From positions 1 through 64,000 of the forward strand of contig JAJDCX010000053.1 in the NCBI GenBank assembly GCA_029260615.1: a stretch of 64,000 nucleotides of DNA, in the 5' to 3' direction. The translations under genes and the position numbers were made by a program. Positions 50,015 through 58,999 of this stretch are shown here, piece by piece. Position 1 is the first letter of the stretch. Each line of letters begins with the position of its first letter. The stretch comes from Phycisphaeraceae bacterium (GTDB lineage Bacteria; Planctomycetota; Phycisphaerae; Phycisphaerales; Phycisphaeraceae). The notes beneath the pieces were generated by a model. That model ran no database searches. It was not told where the DNA came from and worked only from the letters and a program-made list of their open reading frames with translations.

Positions 50015-51763
50015 TTGATTAACGTATTGCACCCAGCGGTCGTGGAACTGATCGGCGGCGGAAGCAGACGCGGCTTCATCACCTTCGATGAACTCAACGC
50101 TTTGCTCCCCGACGAGTACGTCGATACCAAAAAGGTCGATGAACTACTCGTGAGGTTTGCTGTCGAAGGCATCAAGCTGGTTGACGAGATCTCTGTGCCC
50201 CACGAGTACCGGGCCAAGCTCATCCGGCACGACGACGATCCTGAAAAGGATCAGGAGGAAAGCGCGGGTACCGACGACGAGGGCGATCCGCTTCTCACCG
50301 CCGAGCAGGCCAAGGCCGAGTTCGCCCAGGCCCTCCAGGATGCTGTCAGCAAGCGTATCGACGACCCCGTCCGCATGTACCTCACTCAGATGGGCGAGAT
50401 CAGCCTGCTGACCCGCGAGGAAGAGATCCGGCTGGCGAAGAAGATCGAGACGACCCGGATGATCTTCCGCCGTAAGGTCTTGGAAAACGACTACGCGATT
50501 AAGAGTTCGGTCGAGGTGCTCGAGCAGGTCCACGAAGGCGATCTGCCTTTCGACCGGACGATGAAGATCTCGACGGCCGAGGAAGACGCCAAGGGCAAGA
50601 TCGCCTCGCGGATCCCGGTCAACCTCAAGACCGTCAAGCGTCTGTTGGACCTCAACCGCATGGGCTGGGACGAGCTGGATGCCCCGGGCAGGATCGCCAA
50701 GGCCCGTGCCCAGGAGATCGAAGGCCGCCTGTCTATCCGCCGCCGCAAGATGACGACCCTGATCGAAGAGTTGAGCCTGCGTACCAGCAAGGTCCAGCCG
50801 CTCTTGAAGAAGCTGCGCTCGATCGCCAACAAGATGACCGAGCTGCGCAACACCGTCGCCAAGGCCAGGGATTTCCCCGACCGTTACGACCCCGAAGACA
50901 TCATGGTCATGCGTGAAGAGCTAGCCGGGATGCGCAGCCTCGTGCTGTGCGAGCCCGACGAACTTATCCGCCGGGTCCGTGAGATCACGATGGTGTTCGA
51001 CGAGTACGAGCAGGCCAAACGCGACCTCTCCGGCGGGAACCTACGGCTGGTCGTCTCGATCGCCAAGAAATACCGCAACCGCGGCTTGGCGTTCCTGGAC
51101 ATCATCCAGGAAGGCAACACCGGCCTGATGCGGGCCGTCGATAAGTACGAATACAAGCGGGGTTACAAGTTCTCGACCTACGCCACCTGGTGGATCCGTC
51201 AGGCCATCACCCGCGCGATCGCAGACCACGCACGCACCATCCGTATCCCGGTGCACATGATCGAGACGATGAGCAAGCTGCGTAACATCGCCAAGAACCT
51301 GCTTCAGGATCTTGGCCGTGAGCCCACCATCGAGGAGATCGCTGAGGCCGCCGAGATGCCTGTCACCGAAGCTCGGCGGGTCATGAAGATCAGCCGACAC
51401 CCCATCAGCCTCGACCGCCCGGTCGGCGAGAGCGAAGACTCCTACTTCGGGGACTTCATCGAGGACCAGGCCGCCGACAACCCCTCGGAGACCGCGACCA
51501 GCGACATGCTCCGCGGCCGGATCGAGCAGGTCCTCAAGACCTTGACCTACCGCGAACGTGAGATCATCAAGCTCCGCTACGGCATCGGTGACGGCTACAC
51601 CTACACGCTCGAAGAGGTCGGCCGAATATTCAAGGTCACCCGTGAACGTGTCCGACAGGTCGAAGCCAAGGCCATCCGCAAACTTCAACACCCCGTCCGC
51701 GCACGCAAGCTCCAAGGCTTCGTCGATGGCACGTTGGAAGAAGAAGAAATGATGCGGAACTGA
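50015..51763 (+). CDS. rpoD: RNA polymerase primary sigma factor RpoD
   Basis: The housekeeping sigma factor, 582 residues. Region 1.1 starts close to the N-terminus (residues about 5-60, with [18 protein letters not shown]). Region 1.2 is [31 protein letters not shown] long non-conserved insert lies between. Region 2 is [77 protein letters not shown] (several sub-blocks); regions 3 and 4 end with [29 protein letters not shown]. The start codon is TTG at 50015, with AGAGG 10 bases upstream; homology to region 1.1 supports it. An intrinsic terminator follows. Confidence 0.97.
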   Translation: MINVLHPAVVELIGGGSRRGFITFDELNALLPDEYVDTKKVDELLVRFAVEGIKLVDEISVPHEYRAKLIRHDDDPEKDQEESAGTDDEGDPLLTAEQAKAEFAQALQDAVSKRIDDPVRMYLTQMGEISLLTREEEIRLAKKIETTRMIFRRKVLENDYAIKSSVEVLEQVHEGDLPFDRTMKISTAEEDAKGKIASRIPVNLKTVKRLLDLNRMGWDELDAPGRIAKARAQEIEGRLSIRRRKMTTLIEELSLRTSKVQPLLKKLRSIANKMTELRNTVAKARDFPDRYDPEDIMVMREELAGMRSLVLCEPDELIRRVREITMVFDEYEQAKRDLSGGNLRLVVSIAKKYRNRGLAFLDIIQEGNTGLMRAVDKYEYKRGYKFSTYATWWIRQAITRAIADHARTIRIPVHMIETMSKLRNIAKNLLQDLGREPTIEEIAEAAEMPVTEARRVMKISRHPISLDRPVGESEDSYFGDFIEDQAADNPSETATSDMLRGRIEQVLKTLTYREREIIKLRYGIGDGYTYTLEEVGRIFKVTRERVRQVEAKAIRKLQHPVRARKLQGFVDGTLEEEEMMRN

Positions 51764-51800
51764 CCCGCATCAGTTTCAACCACTTAACCTGAAAACAACA

Positions 51801-51827
51801 GCCCCGCCCGAAAGGGTGGGGTTTTTT
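51801..51827 (+). terminator. intrinsic terminator after rpoD
   Basis: CCCCGCCC and GGGTGGGG form an 8-bp stem (one G-T) with a GAAA tetraloop, followed by six T. Confidence 0.92.
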
Positions 51828-51893
51828 GTCATGTACCCAAGTCATTTTGATGGGTTTTACCCTGATCCCTATTGGCCGATCCGTCCACGTCGT

Positions 51894-52823
51894 CTACTCC
51901 GCGAACATCGCATCCACGAACTTCGCCGGGTCGAACGGCTCGACGTCGTCGGGGGTTTCGCCCACGCCGATGAATTTGACGGGGATGTTCAGGGCTTCGC
52001 GGATGGCGATCACGATCCCGCCGCGGGCTGTGCCGTCGAGTTTGGATAGGAAGATGCCGGTGACATCGGTGGCGTCGGCGAAGACCTTGGCCTGGTTGAT
52101 CCCGTTCTGCCCGGTGGTCGCGTCGATCACGAGGATGACCTCGTGCGGTGCCCCCGGTATCTGCTTAGCAACCACTGACCGTATCTTGGTTAGCTGTCGC
52201 ATCAGGTGGTCTTGTGTGTGCAGCCGCCCGGCGGTGTCCAAGACCAGCACATCCACATCACGCGCGACCGCAGCCTGGGCCGCATCAAACGCGACCGCCG
52301 CCGGGTCGCCGCCTTGTTGCCCCTTGATAACCTGCACGTCTAAGCGTTCGGACCAGACCTCCAACTGCTCGACCGCCGCGGCGCGGAACGTGTCGCAGGC
52401 CGCCAATAGCACGGTCTTGCCCTCATCACGCAGGCTCTTGGTGATCTTGGCGATGCTTGTGGTCTTGCCCGCCCCGTTGATCCCCGCAACCAAAATCACC
52501 GTTGGCCCTTCGCCGGGCGCGGCGAAGTGCAGGCTGCGATCCGCCTGGGGATAATACGCACGCAACTGGTCTTTGAGGAATTCGAGCGCCTCGTCGCCGG
52601 AGGTGATCTCGCTGCGTTCGTAGGCGGCCTGGATGTCCTTGCGGATCTCCACCGCCGTCTTCACCCCGATGTCCGCCTGGATCATCGCGCGTTCGAGGTC
52701 TTTGAGCAGTTCCGGGCTGAGCTTCTTGCCCGTGAGGATCGTCCGTACCGTCGATGCCGACCCGGAGCGTGTCCTGGCCAGGCCCTGCTTGAGTTTGTTA
52801 AGTGCGGACTTAAAGAGGCTCAT
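51894..52823 (-). CDS. ftsY: signal recognition particle receptor FtsY
   Basis: The SRP receptor GTPase that delivers nascent membrane proteins to the translocon. The 309-residue protein lacks the long acidic A domain of E. coli; an N helical domain (1-90) precedes the G domain. G1 is VAGINGAGKTTSIAKI, followed by ACDTFRAAAVEQLEVW, G3 VLVLDTAGRLHTQ, G4 LSKLDGTARGG and the closing GVGETPDDVEPFDPAKFVDAMF. It is read after nusB and ribH in the same direction, suggesting one transcript ribH-nusB-ftsY. Confidence 0.97.
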   Translation of the reverse strand: MSLFKSALNKLKQGLARTRSGSASTVRTILTGKKLSPELLKDLERAMIQADIGVKTAVEIRKDIQAAYERSEITSGDEALEFLKDQLRAYYPQADRSLHFAAPGEGPTVILVAGINGAGKTTSIAKITKSLRDEGKTVLLAACDTFRAAAVEQLEVWSERLDVQVIKGQQGGDPAAVAFDAAQAAVARDVDVLVLDTAGRLHTQDHLMRQLTKIRSVVAKQIPGAPHEVILVIDATTGQNGINQAKVFADATDVTGIFLSKLDGTARGGIVIAIREALNIPVKFIGVGETPDDVEPFDPAKFVDAMFAE

Positions 52824-52851
52824 AGGCGGGTATCGGGGTTGGGGTATCGGC

Positions 52852-52875
52852 TAAGAGCAAAGGCTAAAAGCTAAT
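52852..52875 (-). repeat. TTAGCC-rich low-complexity patch between nusB and ftsY
   Basis: Minus-strand text CATTAGCTTTTAGCCTTTG continues with TTAGCCG nearby. It resembles 4421-4462 and 26092-26110. It overlaps the last codons and stop region of nusB. Confidence 0.35.
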
Positions 52876-53434
52876 GGCTCTCTTTGTCCTTCGCATCATC
52901 AAGCCAGGCCTTCTCGTCGGTGGGGGCGGCCTCGGCAGACTCATCTTCCCCTGCATCTCCCGGCTCAACGGTCTTTGCCAATTTATCCAACACGCCGTTG
53001 ACGAACGCGGGGCTCTGCTCGCTGGCGTAGTGCTTGGCCAACTCGACCGCCTCGTTGATCGCGACTTTAACAGGGGCGTGGCCGGTGATGATTTCGTGGT
53101 ACGCCAATCTCAGAATCGCCCGATCGACCGGCGGCTGGCGGTGGGTCGGCCATTCCGGGGCAAGCCCGGCGATCTTGCCGTCCGCTTCGCTGTGTTGCTC
53201 CCACGCCGCCTGCGCCAGGTCCGTGCCTTGCTCGCGCACACGGGGGTTGTCGAAGTCGTTGTCCAGCCCGTCCATGATCGCCTGGCGGTCACGCACACCG
53301 GTTACATCCATCTGGTACAGCACCTGCATCGCAAGCCGACGCACATCCCGGCGGTTGCCGGGCGCGATCTCGCCGTTGTCAGAAGCTGATTTGTTTTCTG
53401 CCATCGTGTCTTTCATGTCCTTCGCACCCATCAC
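52871..53434 (-). CDS. nusB: transcription antitermination protein NusB
   Basis: Binds boxA of rRNA leader transcripts and NusE in the antitermination complex. 187 residues, with acidic unstructured tails at both ends. The all-helical core (about 28-160) begins RRDVRRLAMQVLYQMDVTGV and has PVDRAILRLAYHEIITGHAPVKVAINEAVELAKHYASEQSPAFVNGVLDKLA, diagnostic for NusB (given here in overlapping blocks). The starting Met is uncertain; several ATGs occur in the first eleven codons. It lies 13 bases after the ribH stop. Confidence 0.93.
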   Translation of the reverse strand: MMGAKDMKDTMAENKSASDNGEIAPGNRRDVRRLAMQVLYQMDVTGVRDRQAIMDGLDNDFDNPRVREQGTDLAQAAWEQHSEADGKIAGLAPEWPTHRQPPVDRAILRLAYHEIITGHAPVKVAINEAVELAKHYASEQSPAFVNGVLDKLAKTVEPGDAGEDESAEAAPTDEKAWLDDAKDKESH

Positions 53435-53447
53435 TAACTACGAGTCA

Positions 53448-53927
53448 CTAAATCTTCTTCATCAGGTCCGCCATCTCGATCCCGGTCATCATCGCGCTGC
53501 GCCCGGCGTTGCCCATCTTCGAGCCCGCCCGATTCACCGCCTGTTCCAGCGTATCACACGTCAGCACCCCAAAGATGCAAGGCACCCCGGTCATCACACC
53601 CACATCCTTGATCCCCTTGGCTGTCTGCTCGACCACGTGGTCGTAGTGATCGGTCTCCCCACGGATCACACACCCCAGACAGATCACCGCCTTGTACTCG
53701 CCGGACTCCGCCAACTTCTTGGCCGTCACCGGCAGTTCAAAGCTCCCCGGCACCCACACCACCGTCAAACCCTCCACATCCCCACCCAGCCGCTTCCATG
53801 TGTCCACCGCCCCGTCTAGCAGGTGCTTGGTGATGAATTCATTAAACCGAGCCACCACCACCGCGATCTTCACGTTGTTGTCAGCGATCAGGTCGCCTTG
53901 GATAGCTTCAGGTGGGGTTTCAGGCAC
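53448..53927 (-). CDS. ribH: 6,7-dimethyl-8-ribityllumazine synthase
   Basis: Condenses the pyrimidine and butanone phosphate precursors in the penultimate step of riboflavin synthesis; forms a hollow capsid-like shell. The core has IAVVVARFNEFITKHLLDGA, VVWVPGSFELPVTAKKLAESG, AVICLGCVIRGETDHYDHVVEQTAKGI (catalytic His) and PCIFGVLTCDTLEQAVNRAG. A long open frame extends upstream to 54134 without family similarity. No ATG lies near the expected start; a GTG at 53927 gives a normal 159-residue protein and a TTG at 53954 is the alternative. No ribosome binding site is clear. Confidence 0.9.
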   Translation of the reverse strand: MPETPPEAIQGDLIADNNVKIAVVVARFNEFITKHLLDGAVDTWKRLGGDVEGLTVVWVPGSFELPVTAKKLAESGEYKAVICLGCVIRGETDHYDHVVEQTAKGIKDVGVMTGVPCIFGVLTCDTLEQAVNRAGSKMGNAGRSAMMTGIEMADLMKKI

Positions 53928-54148
53928 AGCGGGCTCGTAGGGAGGGTGTTCCAAGTGAGCTACGCATTTTACAGGCTGGTGAAGGCAGTTGCCAACGGCG
54001 GATTCAATTAGAGGTAAGCATATAAACACCTCAGATCCTGACCTCGTCGCTTGACCATCTGTCCCAATGCCCCACAATGATGGCGAGCCGCCCGTTTGCT
54101 CCCGTGGGCGGCTTGTGATCTGCCGGGGAGTCATTGATCGGGGATGTC

Positions 54149-55033
54149 ATGTTTAAAGCTCAAGAGTTGATTGTAGACAACCGTTTTTTCCTGCTCGGGT
54201 TGGATCACTTGTATCGCGAGGCAATGAAAGAGCATGAGAGTGATAAGTTACTAACGTGCGCTGAAGAGGTTGCAAAAAAACTGGAGGTACCGCCAACTGA
54301 TGTGCCGATCGAGGGCTACTACAACGAAAGCCCAGAGCTTACGCGGTACTTCCGATTGATGAGGGCTCTTCAAGAGGTCGAGATTGCTCGTGAAGCGGAG
54401 GTGATCAAACTCAAGAGCTATAACCGGCTTAAGCAAGTGACCGCGTCTCCGATATTTGGTCTATCCGCAGAAAGGAATACCATGTTTCCCGGTGGGAGGG
54501 ACGCATTGTATTGCGCTCTTGATTGCACCATGGTGGATAATTGGAACGTACCGCACTTAGTGGAAGCTGCATATAGAGCCGCCGTCGGCTCAGACGACTA
54601 CTCACTAGTGACATTGTCGGTTCTGGCTAAGGATCCAGTAGTGATTGCTGCATGTCGAGAGACGGTGGTGCTTTATGCGGAAGTGTATTTTTCTGGGGCC
54701 GGACCAGCTCCAAGATACAAATACGTGTGGCGTGTAGATGAAATTATTGAAAAACGGGCTCGGTTATTTGTCTCGACCTTCAATAAATTGATGGGTGAGT
54801 CATTGCCGAAGCCATGTGCAGCCAAAGCAAAGCAGTTTTACCTCGCTTCAAAGAACATAAATTTCGAAGGTCGATGTGTGCGTATAGGAGCTGATGACAG
54901 TATCAGGCCGGTCAGGCATTACCACTGGGCTATCACTTTTCAGCAGGGCGAAGGCTATGTGGTCAACGACTTCTGGGACACCGATCTCTGGACCACCCAG
55001 CGGTATCAGGCGCAGCAGGAACCAGAACTCTGA
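54149..55033 (+). CDS. hypothetical protein of lower GC content
   Basis: A 294-residue soluble protein with no family I recognise. The N-terminal half is helical (DHLYREAMKEHESDKLLTCAEE; ELTRYFRLMRALQEVEIAREA). The middle contains Cys and aromatic residues (ALYCALDCTMVDNWNVPHLVEAAYRAAVG). The C-terminus is beta-like (HYHWAITFQQGEGYVVNDFWD). No signal peptide or membrane segment. Codon use and composition are more AT-rich than either flank except for the last 50 codons. ATG 54149 is preferred over a TTG at 54134. It lies between ribH (divergent) and mdh, and may be an acquired orphan. Confidence 0.65.
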   Translation: MFKAQELIVDNRFFLLGLDHLYREAMKEHESDKLLTCAEEVAKKLEVPPTDVPIEGYYNESPELTRYFRLMRALQEVEIAREAEVIKLKSYNRLKQVTASPIFGLSAERNTMFPGGRDALYCALDCTMVDNWNVPHLVEAAYRAAVGSDDYSLVTLSVLAKDPVVIAACRETVVLYAEVYFSGAGPAPRYKYVWRVDEIIEKRARLFVSTFNKLMGESLPKPCAAKAKQFYLASKNINFEGRCVRIGADDSIRPVRHYHWAITFQQGEGYVVNDFWDTDLWTTQRYQAQQEPEL

Positions 55034-55143
55034 TCCAGTACCGTGTTAAGTCCCCCTCGGCTTGAACCCCGCCCGGGGGTGGCTATGATGGCCGGTCCTC
55101 GAACAGCAGACCGTTTCACCCCAATACCCAAGGATTCAGGATC

Positions 55144-56097
55144 ATGCCCAAGCGTGCGAAAATCTCTGTCATCGGCGGCGGCAATGTTGGCGCCAGTTGT
55201 GCTCTGTGGGCCGCCAGCCAGGAACTTGGCGACATCGTTGTGCTGGACATCCCCCCGGCCGAAGGCATGGTCAAGGGCAAGATGCTGGACCTGGCGCAGT
55301 GCGGACCGATGGGGCGGTTTGATAGCAAGATCACCGGGACCGTGGACTACAAGGACATCGCTGGGTCGGACGTGGTGGTGGTGACGGCTGGTATCCCGCG
55401 TAAGCCGGGGATGAGCCGAGACGACCTGATCGCGACCAACGTGAAGATCGTCAAGGACGTCAGTGAGAACATCAAGCAGCACGCCCCCGATGCGGTGGTG
55501 ATCCTGGTCAGTAACCCGCTGGACGCGATGGTCTATACCGCTTGGAAGACCACCGGGTTCCCGACCAACCAGATCGTCGGCCAGGCCGGCTGCTTGGACG
55601 TCGCACGGTTTAAGACCTTCATTGCCATGGAGACCGGCTTCAGTGTCGAAGACATCAACGCACTGCTCCTAGGCGGCCACGGCGACACGATGGTTCCATT
55701 GCCACGCTTCACCAACATCGCCGGCATCCCCATCACGCAATTCATCAGCGAGGACAGGCTCAACGAGATCGTCGACCGTGCCAAGGTCGGCGGCGGCGAG
55801 ATTGTCAAGCTCATGGGCACCAGCGCCTACTACGCCCCGGCTCTCGGCGTCATTGACATGGTTGAAGCCATCATCAAGGACAAGAAGCGCATCCTCCCCT
55901 GTGCCGCCTACTGCGACAAGGAGTTTGGGGTGGGCGGCTACTTCGTTGGCGTCCCGGTTGTGTTGGGTGCCGGCGGCGTCGAGAAGATCGTCGAGATCGA
56001 CCTCAATGCCGAAGAGCAGAAGCTGATGGATGCCTCCACCGTGCACGTTAAGAGCCTGGTCGAGGTGGTCTGCAAGGCCTTCCCCGAGTTGGCGTGA
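55144..56097 (+). CDS. mdh: malate dehydrogenase
   Basis: Oxidises malate to oxaloacetate with NAD in the citric acid cycle. The 317-residue protein is of the lactate-dehydrogenase-like type. It has the Rossmann glycine motif ISVIGGGNVGASCALW with VVLDI (Asp for NAD), the loop GIPRKPGMSRDDLIATN (substrate Arg), VSNPLDAMVYTAWK, and the catalytic LLGGHGDTMVPLPR with its His. GGGEIVKLMGTSAYYAPA follows near the end. It is a single gene with an intrinsic terminator 40 bases downstream. Confidence 0.97.
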   Translation: MPKRAKISVIGGGNVGASCALWAASQELGDIVVLDIPPAEGMVKGKMLDLAQCGPMGRFDSKITGTVDYKDIAGSDVVVVTAGIPRKPGMSRDDLIATNVKIVKDVSENIKQHAPDAVVILVSNPLDAMVYTAWKTTGFPTNQIVGQAGCLDVARFKTFIAMETGFSVEDINALLLGGHGDTMVPLPRFTNIAGIPITQFISEDRLNEIVDRAKVGGGEIVKLMGTSAYYAPALGVIDMVEAIIKDKKRILPCAAYCDKEFGVGGYFVGVPVVLGAGGVEKIVEIDLNAEEQKLMDASTVHVKSLVEVVCKAFPELA

Positions 56098-56134
56098 TCC
56101 TTCGGGCAAGCGTGCTGATTTTTGAATCATTAAA

Positions 56135-56166
56135 AACGCCCACCCATGGCTATGGGCGGGCGTTTT
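56135..56166. terminator. bidirectional intrinsic terminator after mdh
   Basis: ACGCCC(A)CCCAT, loop GGCT, ATGGG(CG)GGCGT, with TTTTATTT after it on the plus strand and TTTTTAA on the minus strand. It can serve mdh and the small minus-strand frame at 56208-56303. Confidence 0.85.
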
Positions 56167-56207
56167 ATTTATGGGTCAGTGAAGTCGTGTTCGCCTGGGG
56201 CTGTGGC

Positions 56208-56303
56208 CTAGCACAACGCAGCAAACGTCAGCATCGCGAGGATGATGATTTTACGCCGTTTGGCGATCTGATCGTGGTTCATGATGAATACGGCACTAAG
56301 CAT
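56208..56303 (-). CDS. possible 31-residue membrane microprotein
   Basis: A short frame: MLSAVFIMNHDQIAKRRK followed by the hydrophobic IIILAMLTFAALC and a stop. A KRRK stop-transfer-like patch precedes a 13-residue hydrophobic segment. GGAGAG lies 5 bases before the ATG, and an intrinsic terminator with a proper T run on this strand lies 38 bases after the stop. These flanking signals are better than chance frames show, but there is no homology evidence. Confidence 0.4.
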   Translation of the reverse strand: MLSAVFIMNHDQIAKRRKIIILAMLTFAALC

Positions 56304-56400
56304 GTATCTCTCCGTGTCAGGACGCTAAGATACCATCAATGGGCGTGCCACGGGGCGTTTTTAGAGCCAAAATAGCTATAAACCCAGTTGGGGCAGATAG

Positions 56401-58524
56401 ATGAAAAATTATGGATTGATTGATGATTTGCCTGTAAGCCGGGGGATGGGGCATCCAGGCAACACTCATAAAGGGGTGTTGTCGTGTCTAAGCCTCGTCT
56501 GGGCGGGGTGGCTTGTCGGTGCCGTGATGGGGGTTGTGTTGGTCGTGCCGGCTGTGCGGGCCCAAGAGGCGGCGGCCGAACTTGTGATCGATGCCCCGTT
56601 GCTTGATGTGAGCCACGCCCAGCGGGCCTTCCGTCAGGTCGAAGCCTGGTTGGGCGATGCTTCGGGCGCTCGGCAAGGTGCCATGCCCATCCGGGTCACG
56701 GGGTTGATCGGTGTGAGGTTGGTCTTGCGCAGCGGGGGGATCGTGGTCGGTGAGGGTGTGGCGTATCGTGAGGACTTACTTGCAGCACTTGACGGGCCGG
56801 GCCAATCGGTCGATCTGTTGCCGCTGCTCTTGCTGGCGACCGAACGTGCCGAGTTGGGTGTGCGCGAGAGCCTGGCGGATGCAAGACTGCGCGCCGTATT
56901 GGCAGGGCGGGTGTTGCGGGACACGGAAATCGTGACGGTGGCGGAGGTCGGCTCAAACCTGAGCGTTGACCTTGAGTTGGGTTATGGATTGCGTACGGTG
57001 ACTGTGCAGTCGGATGCCGGGTCTGATGAGATATTTGCTCGGTTTGCACCTTGTTATCACGGACTTGCTTTCGTGGATGCTAAACGTGGCGAGTGGTCGT
57101 GGATCTGGCCCGGGGACGCCGCTTCACGGAACATTGCGCCGCCGAACCAGTTGGTGCTTGGGCTTAAGGGGCTGGGGCTGGATCGGTCTGCGGTGGCACA
57201 GCTTGGCCGACCCGGTGGTGCGGGTTTCGCGCGGTTCCAGACGATCCACGTCGTGCGCCCTTTTGCCGGGTCTGACCCCAAGACGCTGGTGCGGTCCAGC
57301 GGCAACCTGCCCCGATACGCGGTCGGCGAGCGTGAGCTTGAAACCATCGGCGACCGCTTGATCGAACACCTCTACAACCGATTCACATCCGACGGCCAGG
57401 TGCGCGGAACCTACCACCCCACCAGCGGGCGATTTGATCCCCTGGTCGCCAGCGACGACCAGGCGGCCCTGGCTTGCTACGCGATGGTGCATTACAGCCG
57501 ATACCTCACCACCGCCAGGCCGTTTGACCAGAGTGTGGCGGCGTATGGCAGGCGGGCCACACAGGTCGCGATGGATCTGGGTGAGCGGGTGTTGGATGCC
57601 GGCGATCAAGCGGAGCCCCGGGTGGTGGCGCTGGTCTTGTTGGCGTTGATGGAAGCTCCGGTGGCTGAATCCGATCAGGCACTGCGTGACCGTCTGGGTG
57701 ACCGGCTTTTATCATTGGTGTTGCCCGAACAGGCCGACCAGCAGGTCCGGGGCAATCAGGGCGCTGCGGCGCTGGCGGCGGCAGCGTTGGCGACTTTGTA
57801 TGACCGCACACGGGAAGAACGTTTAGGGCAAGCGGTCTGGACACTGATGGGTCGTGCCTGGGGCCCAGACGATGGGGTCCCCAACCTCGTGGCCCTGCCT
57901 TGGCTGACGTTGGCGTATGAGCGGGCCGGCGACCTGTTGGCGGACAACGACCCCAGCGGAGTAAAAGAAAAAAAACTCGCCCGTCGGCGCCAGACGCTGT
58001 CGATCGTCATCGACAGGCTCTGCCGGCAGCAGGTGATTGAGAAACCCACGCTGGGGCCAGACGATGTCCTCGGTGGATTTGTCCTACAGCCCGGCCCATC
58101 GGGGAGCCCGCCGAACCCTGATTGGCGCAACGCCCAGCCGTTGATGTTCTTGTCGATCATGCTCCGTGACGACAGGGTCACGCATGACAAGGACAAGCTC
58201 GGTTGGCTCCTCTCAGCCGGCTACTCCGCACGCTTTGTCGGACAACTCATGATGGACGACGCGAGCTGCTACTACGTCCGCGACCGGGTCGCCGCGCGAG
58301 GCGGTGTCCGATTGGCTCCTTGGGATAACCGCTTGGCGCTGGCACCCACTGCGATGAGCCTGCTGGCCATAACCGAACTGCAAACCTCGTTAGCCACGTT
58401 CAAGCCAGCCCCCACCAAACCCGAGCCCAGGCCCAGCCTCCTTAGTGAAGGCAGCGCTGTGGCAGAAGATGCCCCCACGGATGTGCCTGCTTCCACTACA
58501 CAGCCCAGCCCCTCGTCGCCTTGA
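56401..58524 (+). CDS. secreted hypothetical protein, helical-barrel-like
   Basis: A 707-residue exported protein with no family I can name. A long N-terminus precedes a hydrophobic signal segment (about 33-53, cut near VRA). Residues about 60-270 contain a beta-rich region. From about 300 to 690 the sequence is helical with regularly spaced aromatic and small residues (DQAALACYAMVHYSRYL, RVVALVLLALMEAP, AAALAAAALATLYDRTREERL, LAPTAMSLLAITELQ). This recalls the alpha/alpha-barrel of glycoside hydrolase-like or terpenoid-cyclase-like toroids. The tail is Pro/Thr/Ser-rich. The start may be an internal Met at 56446 rather than 56401. Confidence 0.65.
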   Translation: MKNYGLIDDLPVSRGMGHPGNTHKGVLSCLSLVWAGWLVGAVMGVVLVVPAVRAQEAAAELVIDAPLLDVSHAQRAFRQVEAWLGDASGARQGAMPIRVTGLIGVRLVLRSGGIVVGEGVAYREDLLAALDGPGQSVDLLPLLLLATERAELGVRESLADARLRAVLAGRVLRDTEIVTVAEVGSNLSVDLELGYGLRTVTVQSDAGSDEIFARFAPCYHGLAFVDAKRGEWSWIWPGDAASRNIAPPNQLVLGLKGLGLDRSAVAQLGRPGGAGFARFQTIHVVRPFAGSDPKTLVRSSGNLPRYAVGERELETIGDRLIEHLYNRFTSDGQVRGTYHPTSGRFDPLVASDDQAALACYAMVHYSRYLTTARPFDQSVAAYGRRATQVAMDLGERVLDAGDQAEPRVVALVLLALMEAPVAESDQALRDRLGDRLLSLVLPEQADQQVRGNQGAAALAAAALATLYDRTREERLGQAVWTLMGRAWGPDDGVPNLVALPWLTLAYERAGDLLADNDPSGVKEKKLARRRQTLSIVIDRLCRQQVIEKPTLGPDDVLGGFVLQPGPSGSPPNPDWRNAQPLMFLSIMLRDDRVTHDKDKLGWLLSAGYSARFVGQLMMDDASCYYVRDRVAARGGVRLAPWDNRLALAPTAMSLLAITELQTSLATFKPAPTKPEPRPSLLSEGSAVAEDAPTDVPASTTQPSPSSP

Positions 58525-58549
58525 TGGCCGTTAATTTGAATTCGCTTTA

Positions 58550-58999
58550 TCAGTGAGCGGCTTCGATCGCGTTGACTTTTTCCAGCCGACGTGCATGGCG
58601 TTCTTCAGCGGTGAATTTGGCGTTCACAAAGGCTGTGACCAGCTCAACCGCGACCGCTTCACCGACGATCCTGGCACCCAGGCAAAGAACGTTCATGTTG
58701 TCGTGTTCTACACCCTGCCCAGCGGAGTAGGTGTCGTGGCAGACCGCGGCCCGTACGCCGTCCTGCTTGTTTGCGGCGATGCTCGCACCGACACCAGAGC
58801 CGCACAGCAGCACCCCGCGTTCGGCCTGGCCGTGTTGGATCGCCTGACCGACATACCTGGCAAAATCGGGATAATCGTCCTGCGCGTCCATTTCGTGCGC
58901 ACCTAAGTCCAGCACCTCGTGGCCAAGGCCCTCCATGAGTTCCAGCAGCGGGCGTTTCAGCGGGTATCCGCCGTGGTCACAGGCGATCGCGATTTTCAT
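58550..58999 (-). CDS. rpiB: ribose-5-phosphate isomerase B
   Basis: Interconverts ribose 5-phosphate and ribulose 5-phosphate in the pentose phosphate pathway. 149 residues, the usual length. MKIAIACDHGGYPLK opens the Rossmann-like fold; the catalytic Cys lies in GVLLCGSGVGASIAANK, and HDTYSAGQGVEHDNMNVLCLGARIVG carries the phosphate-binding and base residues. It ends HARRLEKVNAIE. It is a single gene, convergent with the secreted protein gene. Confidence 0.96.
   Translation of the reverse strand: MKIAIACDHGGYPLKRPLLELMEGLGHEVLDLGAHEMDAQDDYPDFARYVGQAIQHGQAERGVLLCGSGVGASIAANKQDGVRAAVCHDTYSAGQGVEHDNMNVLCLGARIVGEAVAVELVTAFVNAKFTAEERHARRLEKVNAIEAAH

Noticed and set aside
53928-54134. N-terminal extension of RibH to the ATG at 54134
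   Set aside because: The extension has no similarity, RibH proteins start a few residues before the first strand, and the ATG overlaps the start of the divergent gene.
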